DNA of 64,000 nt from positions 124,001-188,000 of the forward strand of contig NZ_QEOO01000016.1 in assembly GCF_003121585.1 (NCBI RefSeq). The letters run 5' to 3'. Positions 57,911 to 64,000 of the stretch are shown here, piece after piece. Each line of letters begins with the position of its first letter. The stretch's first letter is position 1. A program made the position numbers and the translations under genes. Under the pieces are notes generated by a model, which made no database searches, was not told the DNA's origin, and worked only from the letters and a program-made list of their open reading frames with translations. The DNA comes from Nocardioides speluncae (lineage in GTDB: Bacteria > Actinomycetota > Actinomycetes > Propionibacteriales > Nocardioidaceae).

Positions 57911-60103
57911 TCAACCGACGGTCGTCAGCAGCTGGGTGGCGCGGGTGAGGACGACGTACAGCGTGGCCCGGCCGGTGGCGGACTCGGCCTCGATCTCGTC
58001 CGGCCGGACCACCACGATGCCGTCGAACTCGAGGCCCTTGGTGTCCAGGCCGGTGAGTACGACGACGCGGTCCTCGCCGCTCGGCGTGGCTCCGGACTCG
58101 ACGGACGCACGCGCCGACGGGGCGTCGTCGGCGAGCTCCGGCCAGGAGGCGAGCCAGGCGTTGGCCTCGGCCCGCCGGGCGATCGAGACCACGATGCCGA
58201 CGGTGCCGCCGACCTCGCCTGCCACCCGGACCACCTCGGCCCGGACCGCGGCCTCCAGATCGGCGCCAGCCTCGACCTGGCGCGGCTCGATCCCGGTCGA
58301 GCGGACCGCGGTGGGCAGGTCGGCGTCGAGGCCGACCCGCTCGGCGTACGCCGCGGCGTACGCGTAGATCTCGGAGGAGTTGCGGTAGTTGGTGGACAGG
58401 TGGAACTCGTGCAGCACCTTGCCGTCCAGGGCCGTGGCCCGGGCCGCGGCCGACTCGGAGGGCACCGGCCACGACGACTGCGCGGGGTCGCCGACGATCG
58501 TCCAGGACGCGGTGCGGCCACGGCGGCCGACCATCCGCCACTGCATCGGGGTCAGGTCCTGGGCCTCGTCGATCAGGATGTGGGAGAAGGGGTCGTCCTC
58601 GATCCGGTGCGTCGGCGGCTGCCAGGCGCGGCCGGCGGGCGCGTACTCGCGGTCGGCGGCGGTGGTCAGCTCCTGGAGGTCGACGCCTCCCTCGGCCGCG
58701 GTCAGCGTGTCGTCGCGGTCATGGTCGGCGTCGGTGCGCTGGGGTACGTCGCCCAGCGCGTAGCGCAGCTCGTCGAGCAGCGGGACGTCCTCGATCGACA
58801 GCTGACCTTCGCTCGACGCCCAGCTCTTCGAGAGCAGCCGCTGCGCCTCGTTGTCGATAACGCCGTCGGCCACCCGGGCGAGGAACTCGGGGTCGCGCAG
58901 CCAGCCCAGCACCTCGGGTGCGCCCAGCGGCGGCCACCAGGCCGACGCGAAGTCGATGAAGCTCTGGTCGCCCAGCATCTCGTCGTCGAACGACTCCCGC
59001 CCCCGGTCCCGGCCGCGCTCGCTGCGCACCTGTCGCCACATCGAGTCGAGCAGCGCCCCCGCCACCCGCGGCAGCTGGCGGTTGCGGCGGCCCTGTGACA
59101 TCAGCTGGCGGCGGATCCGGCCGAGCACCGCTCGGTCGAGCACGATGGTGTTGTCGCGCCAGAAGATCCGGAACTCGCGCGGGCTCTCCGGGGCCTGCTG
59201 GCGCGCCGTACGCCGGAGGACCTCGGCCATCCGCGCCGAGCCCTTCACCTCGGCCACCAGCGGGTCGTCGTGGCGGGTGGCGCGGACGCCGTCCACGACC
59301 TCGCCGAGCGACCGCAGCGCCACCGCGGTCTCGCCGAGCGACGGCAGCACCCGCTCGATGTAGCGCATGAAGACCCCGCTCGGGCCCACGATCAGCACGC
59401 CGCCGGACTCGTACCGGCGGCGGTCGGTGTAGAGCAGGTACGCCGCGCGGTGCAGCGCGACGACCGTCTTGCCGGTGCCGGGGCCGCCGGAGATCGTGAC
59501 CACGCCCTTGCTGGGCGCGCGGATCGCCTTGTCCTGCTCGGCCTGGATCGTCGCCACGATCGAGTGCATGGACCGGTCGCGCGCCCGCGAGAGCTGCGCC
59601 ATCAGCGCACCCTCGCCGACGATGGGAAGCGTCTGCGCCCCTGGGCTGTCGGGGTCGAGCAGCTCGTCCTCCACACCGACCACCTGCGGGCCGGCGCAGC
59701 GCAGCACCCGGCGGCGTACGACTTCTTGAGGCTCGGCGGCGGTGGCCTGGTAGAACACCGCGGCCGCGGGCGCCCGCCAGTCGATCAGCAGCGAGTCGCG
59801 GTTGGCGTCGCGCAGGCCGATCCGACCGACGTACCGCGGCTGCGGGTCCTTCTCGGGCACCAGGTCGAGGCGGCCGAACACCAGGCCTTCGTGGGCGGCG
59901 TCGAGCTGCGCGATCCGGCGCGCGGCCTGGAAGACCATCGCGTCCCGCTCGACCAAGCCACCTTCGTGACCGAGCCGACCACGGCTGTGACCTTCCTTGG
60001 CGAGCGCCTGCGCCTGCTTCGCGGACTCCTGCAACTGCAGGTATACGCGATCGACGAACTGCTGCTCCTGAGCGATCTCCCGCTCAGCGACGTCTTCGGA
60101 CAA
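57911..60103 (-). CDS. HelD-like UvrD/Rep-family ATPase (RNA polymerase recycling type)
   Basis: This is a 730-aa superfamily-1 helicase-like protein. A long coiled-coil arm opens it (REIAQEQQFVDRVYLQLQES). The ATPase has Walker A G-G-P-G-T-G-K-T (about 203), D-E-A-Q-D-L-T in motif II and a V-L-T-R-A-T-Q-L-L motif VI near the end. Arm plus split RecA domains is the HelD layout; HelD removes stalled RNA polymerase from DNA and some homologues protect from rifampicin. TTG start chosen for the G-rich ribosome site and because homologue-like sequence begins here; the frame continues upstream to 60223. The 173-base gap to the divergent secreted gene must hold both promoters. Confidence 0.85.
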   Translation of the reverse strand: MSEDVAEREIAQEQQFVDRVYLQLQESAKQAQALAKEGHSRGRLGHEGGLVERDAMVFQAARRIAQLDAAHEGLVFGRLDLVPEKDPQPRYVGRIGLRDANRDSLLIDWRAPAAAVFYQATAAEPQEVVRRRVLRCAGPQVVGVEDELLDPDSPGAQTLPIVGEGALMAQLSRARDRSMHSIVATIQAEQDKAIRAPSKGVVTISGGPGTGKTVVALHRAAYLLYTDRRRYESGGVLIVGPSGVFMRYIERVLPSLGETAVALRSLGEVVDGVRATRHDDPLVAEVKGSARMAEVLRRTARQQAPESPREFRIFWRDNTIVLDRAVLGRIRRQLMSQGRRNRQLPRVAGALLDSMWRQVRSERGRDRGRESFDDEMLGDQSFIDFASAWWPPLGAPEVLGWLRDPEFLARVADGVIDNEAQRLLSKSWASSEGQLSIEDVPLLDELRYALGDVPQRTDADHDRDDTLTAAEGGVDLQELTTAADREYAPAGRAWQPPTHRIEDDPFSHILIDEAQDLTPMQWRMVGRRGRTASWTIVGDPAQSSWPVPSESAAARATALDGKVLHEFHLSTNYRNSSEIYAYAAAYAERVGLDADLPTAVRSTGIEPRQVEAGADLEAAVRAEVVRVAGEVGGTVGIVVSIARRAEANAWLASWPELADDAPSARASVESGATPSGEDRVVVLTGLDTKGLEFDGIVVVRPDEIEAESATGRATLYVVLTRATQLLTTVG

Positions 60104-60276
60104 CGTCCCCCACCCTTCTGGTGCCAGCGTCCGTCCGGGAGGCACCAAGTAGACAAGATTACCTGTCACCGATGTCCGGCACGTGCGCAGGCACGGTCTT
60201 CGAGAATTCGCTGCGGTGGCCACGAGCGCGGGTTATGGTCCGGCCATCATTGGGGGAACCTTGGGGAGGGACATTC

Positions 60277-60891
60277 ATGAATCCGTTGGTACGCCGCGCG
60301 CTCGGCGCCGGCTGCGCCGCCATCGTCACCCTCGGCCTGACCGCCGGCGTCGCGCCGTCGGCGTACGCCGAGAAGCTGGTCCGCGATGATGCCCGGCGCG
60401 ACGTCGTCCGAGCAATCGAGTCCGACGCCGGTGAGACCCTGCAGCCTGCGCCGAGAGCCGCCGACCCCGACATCCTGCGGGTCGCCGTCGACCATCGGAC
60501 TACGGCGTTACTCATCCGGACCAAGTACGCCGCTCTCGACCGCCGCGTCGTTCGTACCGACGCCCTGGAGATCCGGACCAGCGCCGGCAAGCGGTTCGAG
60601 GCCTTAACCTTCGTCCACAAACGTGGTCAGTGGCAGGGCAGGACGGCCATCGGGACCGGATCGGCGGGCGTCGACTGTCCCGGTCTGCGGCACCGTTTCG
60701 ACTACGAGGCCAACGTCGCGACGTGGACCATCCCTCGCTCCTGCATCGGCCGCCCGAGGTGGGTGCGGGTCGGCGTCGGCACCGGCCGCGGCACCTGGGA
60801 CGGCCCATTCTTCATCGACGATGCCTTCCGCAAGGGCATTGCCTCGTACAACGAGAACCTCGTCCTCAGCCGCCGGATCTGGAAGGACTGA
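60277..60891 (+). CDS. Secreted protein, tandem paralogue 1 of 3
   Basis: The 204-aa product has a signal peptide (1-31, cleavage after A-Y-A). The mature domain shares with the next two genes the order: K-L-V-x-D-D-A-R-R-D-V, D-P-D-I-x-R-V-A-x-D-H-R, W-Q-G-R, then C-x-G-L-R-H-R-F-D-Y and a second Cys before a beta strand. Two cysteines probably form a bridge. The fold looks all-beta. I do not recognise the family. ATG 60277 is preceded by GGGAGGG. Confidence 0.8.
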   Translation: MNPLVRRALGAGCAAIVTLGLTAGVAPSAYAEKLVRDDARRDVVRAIESDAGETLQPAPRAADPDILRVAVDHRTTALLIRTKYAALDRRVVRTDALEIRTSAGKRFEALTFVHKRGQWQGRTAIGTGSAGVDCPGLRHRFDYEANVATWTIPRSCIGRPRWVRVGVGTGRGTWDGPFFIDDAFRKGIASYNENLVLSRRIWKD

Positions 60892-60894
60892 CCG

Positions 60895-61497
60895 ATGCGC
60901 AGCACACTCATCGCCGCAGCGGCGGCGTTCTGCCTCACCGCCGGCATCGCGCCCGCAGCGCACGCCGGGACACTGGTGCGCGAGGACGCTCCGCGAGACG
61001 TCGTCCGGCTTCGGCTGTCCGGAGGCGGGGAGCCGCAGATCGAGCGGGCACCGCGGAAGTTCGACCCCGACATCCGCCGGGTGGCGATCGACCACCGCGA
61101 CCGCTTCCTGCTCGTGCGCGTGAAGTACGCCGGGCTGGACCGTCGCGTGTGGCGCGGCGAGAACGTCAGCGTCCGGACCAGCGGCGGCCGGGAGCTGATG
61201 GCGATGGCGTTCGTGATCGAGGAGGGGCGGTGGCAGGGCTTCACCGCGCTCGAGGACGTCGACCTCGAGGACACCCCGGAGTGCCGCGGCTTGAAGCACC
61301 ACTTCGACTACGGCGCCAACGTCGGCACGTGGAGCATCCCGCGTCGCTGTCTCGGCAACCCGCGGTGGGTGCGAGTCGGCGTCAGCGCCAGCCGTGGCGC
61401 CCCGCGAGGACCCGTCTACCTCGACGACGCCTTCCAGAAGGGCTTCGACTTCGATGTGCCGATCCAGTCGCTAAGCCGCCGGGTCTGGAAGGGTTGA
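60895..61497 (+). CDS. Secreted protein, tandem paralogue 2 of 3
   Basis: The 200-aa product has a signal peptide (1-24). It is clearly related to the proteins before and after it: D-P-D-I-R-R-V-A-I-D-H-R, W-Q-G-F, C-R-G-L-K-H-H-F-D-Y, R-R-C-L-G and an ending R-R-V-W-K-G. It starts 3 bases after the previous stop, so the three form one transcript. It differs most from its siblings in the acidic loop after W-Q-G-F (D-V-D-L-E-D-T). Confidence 0.8.
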   Translation: MRSTLIAAAAAFCLTAGIAPAAHAGTLVREDAPRDVVRLRLSGGGEPQIERAPRKFDPDIRRVAIDHRDRFLLVRVKYAGLDRRVWRGENVSVRTSGGRELMAMAFVIEEGRWQGFTALEDVDLEDTPECRGLKHHFDYGANVGTWSIPRRCLGNPRWVRVGVSASRGAPRGPVYLDDAFQKGFDFDVPIQSLSRRVWKG

Positions 61498-61500
61498 GCG

Positions 61501-62085
61501 GTGCGCACCACCGCCCTCACTGCTGCCGCGACCACCTTCTGTCTGGCCGCCGGCATCGCGCCCGCGGCGTACGCCGAGAAACTGGTCCACGACGACGCCC
61601 GTCGCGACGTTCAGAGGGGCACCGTGAGTCCGAGTGGTGGGGCGATCACGGTCGTGGACCGGCGCTTCACCGATCCCGACATCGTGCGGATCGCCATCGA
61701 CTACCGCCGCGAGCGACTCGAGATCCGGATCAAGCACACCGCGATGCGCCGTGCCGTCGGCCGCGGCTCGCAGGTCCGCGTGAAGGCGGACGACGGCGTG
61801 GCCTACCTCGGGTGGGCGTACGTGCGGACCCGGGGGAAGTGGCAGGGCAGGACCGAGTTCGGCATCGACGAGGGCACCGAGATCGGCGACCCCTGCTCCG
61901 GCGTCCGGCACCGCTTTCAGTACGACCGGCAGGTCTCGCTGTGGAGCATCCCGGCCGCCTGCATCGGAAAGGTGAGCCGGATCCGCGTCGGCGCGTACTC
62001 GTCGGTCTTCCGTCGCTCCGACCGCCGGATCCTGATCGACGACAGCCACCACGCTGGCCTCAGCCGCTGGATCCGCCGCGGCTGA
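61501..62085 (+). CDS. Secreted protein, tandem paralogue 3 of 3
   Basis: The 194-aa product has a signal peptide (1-24, A-Y-A cleavage as in paralogue 1). It shares K-L-V-H-D-D-A-R-R-D-V, D-P-D-I-V-R-I-A-I-D-Y-R, W-Q-G-R, C-S-G-V-R-H-R-F-Q-Y and A-A-C-I-G. GTG start 3 bases after the previous stop. Convergent with the anti-sigma-like gene, 10 bases between stops. Confidence 0.8.
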   Translation: MRTTALTAAATTFCLAAGIAPAAYAEKLVHDDARRDVQRGTVSPSGGAITVVDRRFTDPDIVRIAIDYRRERLEIRIKHTAMRRAVGRGSQVRVKADDGVAYLGWAYVRTRGKWQGRTEFGIDEGTEIGDPCSGVRHRFQYDRQVSLWSIPAACIGKVSRIRVGAYSSVFRRSDRRILIDDSHHAGLSRWIRRG

Positions 62086-62095
62086 CGGGCCCTCC

Positions 62096-63415
62096 TCAGT
62101 CGACTCGCTCGTAGCCCAGGAGCACGAACTGGGTCCGCAACCCGACGAGCTGACCCTCGGTGGTCAGCCCCACAACCGCGTCCTCGGTAACCAGGTCGTA
62201 GCCACCGCTGCTCATGCTGTCGGCGATGGTCGACGCCCAGGCGTCGCCTCCGGACTCCAGCGGCTTGCCATCTGGGCCGAAGCGGGCCATCCGGATGATG
62301 CCGGTGCCGGTGTTCCTGGCCACGAAGCTCACGACTCTCGGCGCCCGGCCGGCAACCCGGAGGCGTACCCGATCGGAGCCGACCGCGCCCACCTCCCGCT
62401 CTGCGAGCCGCCACAGGTGGCCGTCGAACTCGACGAACTCATCCACCGAGAAGCCGGCCACGCTCACCTGAGGCAGCGAGTAGATGCCGACTCCCAGCCT
62501 GACGCTGTCGTCTTCGGCGAGCTTCCTGCTGGGCGAGCGCCGGTCGCTCACCCAGACCCGAACCCGCACCTTCTCGCCGGCCCTGATCGTGCGGCCACTC
62601 TTGTCGGCAACCTCGTCAGGCCCCCAGCGCGACGCGCTGCCCGCGTCGCGGCCCTCATGCACCTGACACGAGGTTGCCACCCCACCGCTTCCGTTGAAGC
62701 TGACCGAGACCATACGCGGGCGGGAGGTCTCGCATAGCGTGCTGATCGTCAGCCCCCCGGTCGGCATCGTGAAGGTGAGGTCAAGCTCGCTGTCACCCGC
62801 GTCGCCGATCTCCGCGGCCAGCAGCGTCCCGCCGTCGACCTGGTCGCGGTAGGTGAAGTCGTCCTTGGTCACCCCGGCCGGCGCCTGGTCGGCGGCAGGC
62901 TGGTAGACCGCGACTCCGATAGGGCCGTCGCCGGTGAGCGTGTACTCCATCGCGCTGTCACTCGGGCCGGTCATCGTGAAGTCGGTGAAGTCGGCTCGCG
63001 AGGAGCGGTACGGATCTTCGCCGCCATCGCTACGGACGATCACTCGATCGTCGCCGCCCTGGGTGGCCCACGTGATCAGACTCGGCTCGTCGGACTTGGG
63101 AACGGTGATGACAACCTCGCCGTCTCCTTCGACACCACGCTCGAAGGAGTAGGTGTAGCCGAGCGACTCCAGCGTCGCGGGCGCGGTGTGGCCGGCGAGG
63201 TCGCGGGACGCGGGTGCGGCGTCGTTGGTGAGGTTCGGGAGGGCGAGGCCGACGGCGCCGATGGCGAGTACGGCGGCGACCGTGCCACCGACGGCGGCGC
63301 GGCGGCGGCGTACCACCCGGACGCGCTCGCGGACGCCGACGACGCGGGCGGTGAGGGCGTCGTCGTCGAAGGCGGCGTGGGAGGCGAGGGTGTCGCGCAG
63401 GTCGGTGGTGTTCAT
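62096..63415 (-). CDS. Membrane protein coupled to the sigma factor, anti-sigma-like
   Basis: The 439-aa protein has a cytoplasmic N-terminus of about 40 residues (MNTTDLRDTLASHAAFDDD, then an arginine-rich patch), one membrane helix (about 41-59) and a 370-residue outer region of mostly beta character with two cysteines. Its start overlaps the stop of the sigma factor gene by 4 bases. Genes placed like this after SigE-family sigma factors usually encode their membrane partner; a zinc-type anti-sigma motif is not visible, so the role is inferred. Confidence 0.75.
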   Translation of the reverse strand: MNTTDLRDTLASHAAFDDDALTARVVGVRERVRVVRRRRAAVGGTVAAVLAIGAVGLALPNLTNDAAPASRDLAGHTAPATLESLGYTYSFERGVEGDGEVVITVPKSDEPSLITWATQGGDDRVIVRSDGGEDPYRSSRADFTDFTMTGPSDSAMEYTLTGDGPIGVAVYQPAADQAPAGVTKDDFTYRDQVDGGTLLAAEIGDAGDSELDLTFTMPTGGLTISTLCETSRPRMVSVSFNGSGGVATSCQVHEGRDAGSASRWGPDEVADKSGRTIRAGEKVRVRVWVSDRRSPSRKLAEDDSVRLGVGIYSLPQVSVAGFSVDEFVEFDGHLWRLAEREVGAVGSDRVRLRVAGRAPRVVSFVARNTGTGIIRMARFGPDGKPLESGGDAWASTIADSMSSGGYDLVTEDAVVGLTTEGQLVGLRTQFVLLGYERVD

Positions 63416-63929
63416 CGCGGGTCTCCCTTCTCGGTGACGGACTTCATGGTGGTCTCGGTGGCGAGCGCGGGGTCGATGCGCAGCTTGGCGAGCGCCTTGC
63501 TGGCCTGGCTCTTGACGGTGCCGACCGAGCATTCGAGCAGCCGGGCGGTCTCGGCCTCGGTGAGGTCTTCGAAGTAGCGCAGCACGATCACCGCGCGCTG
63601 CTTGCGGGGCAGCCGTTCCATCGCCTGCCACAGGTCGTGGGCGCCGGAGACGTGGTCGCTGCGGTCCGGCGTACCCGCATCAGGGAGTACGTCGTGGGCG
63701 TGCTCGCCGTTCCACTTGCGCCGCCACCAGGAGGCGTAGGTGTTGACCAGGATCTTGCGGACGTAGGGCTCCGGGTTGCCGTCGATCCGCTTCCACGAGA
63801 ACCATGCCTTGGCCAGCGTGGTCTGCAGCAGGTCCTCGGCGAGCGCGTGGTCGTGGGTGAGGAGGTACGCCGTACGCAACAGGCCGCTGGACCGCGCCGC
63901 GACTCGTCGAACCCGACTTTCGTCGTCAC
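63412..63929 (-). pseudogene. SigE-family ECF sigma factor gene with a frameshift near its 5' end
   Basis: The body (63412-63879) codes for sigma regions 2 and 4: LRTAYLLTHDHALAEDLLQ, a W-R-R-K-W segment, then L-P-R-K-Q-R-A-V-I-V-L-R-Y-F-E-D-L and S-V-G-T-V-K-S-Q-A-S-K-A-L. The natural start appears to be GTG 63929, which has GGGAGGG 3 bases upstream and reads VTTKVGFDE. After that the expected frame (V-A-A-R-S-S-G-L-L-R-T) continues in another phase from about 63903. Relative to the usual F-D-E-F-V-A-A-R the pattern fits a loss of 4 bases. Without repair, only a TTG at 63879 could start a protein lacking the first helix. It could be a true mutation or a sequence error. Confidence 0.7.
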
Positions 63930-63974
63930 GCGCCCTCCCGAATCAGCGACATGCGTCGTGGACATGATGGTCAT

Positions 63975-63990
63975 GCCGGTTAGTACCGGC
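63975..63990. repeat. Short palindrome upstream of the sigma factor gene
   Basis: GCCGGT-TAGT-ACCGGC, a 6-bp inverted repeat around 4 bases, 46 bases before the GTG at 63929. It may be an operator or part of the promoter; the window ends 10 bases further on. Confidence 0.4.
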
Positions 63991-64000
63991 TGAGGGCGGG

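Overview
The window is very GC-rich, densely packed actinobacterial chromosome. Start codons are often GTG, junctions often overlap by 4 bases (ATGA/GTGA), and Ser/Thr kinases, an MprAB-PepD operon, a HelD-like ATPase, a SARP regulator, an I36 inhibitor and many secreted small proteins are present. This fits an actinomycete, plausibly Nocardioidaceae/Propionibacteriales; the genus is inference. I saw no rRNA, tRNA, CRISPR array, insertion sequence, integrase or replication origin.

Layout. 0-3 kb: end of a possible GNAT enzyme, an M1 metallopeptidase, an epimerase-like protein and a small secreted protein. 3.2-9 kb (minus): two paralogous membrane Ser/Thr kinases flank two coiled-coil proteins, one DivIVA-like. 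9.4-10.7 kb: a secreted Cys protein and an I36 inhibitor. 10.8-15.5 kb (minus): an ArsR-type regulator and a branched-chain 2-oxoacid dehydrogenase operon (E1alpha-E1beta-E2). 15.7-25.6 kb: metabolic and regulatory genes, including a beta-propeller, a MalY-type lyase, a CDF exporter divergent from an ArsR-MFS pair, an aromatic/histidinol-phosphate aminotransferase, and a dimethylargininase divergent from a GntR regulator.

25.9-37.7 kb (plus): a long, tightly spaced cluster resembling the core of an actinobacterial type IV secretion system. It encodes a small two-helix membrane protein, a PrgI-like protein, a VirB4-like ATPase, a VirB6/TrbL-like membrane protein, a VirB8/TcpC-like protein, a three-domain wall hydrolase/nuclease (lysozyme-like + M23 + DNase-I-like EEP) and a large single-pass protein; a secreted surface protein and an unknown gene follow. 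No relaxase, integrase or coupling protein is visible, so it looks like a fixed secretion or uptake machine rather than a mobile element. This is the most unusual locus here.

37.7-50.8 kb: a 58-aa membrane microprotein, a holin-like membrane protein, a LMW tyrosine phosphatase, a fructosamine kinase, an acyltransferase-3/SGNH enzyme, mprA-mprB-pepD, pabB and pabA, a lipoprotein sulfatase and a secreted protein. 51-64 kb: a SARP/NB-ARC/TPR regulator convergent with a PhzE-type anthranilate synthase fusion, a TetR regulator, 23-bp tandem repeats before a DUF4143 ATPase, a HelD-like ATPase, three tandem secreted paralogues, and a sigma/anti-sigma-like pair whose sigma gene is frameshifted near its start.

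Regulation is unusually readable. Two promoters 39 kb apart share identically spaced heptamers (11-bp period) in the geometry of SARP/OmpR-type sites. A three-fold TTTGCAAA array lies between the divergent CDF and ArsR genes. A 19-bp direct repeat like an MprA box precedes mprA. A near-perfect operator lies between the dimethylargininase and GntR genes. Many genes have a TAnnnT -10 element only 6-8 nt before the start codon, implying leaderless mRNAs.
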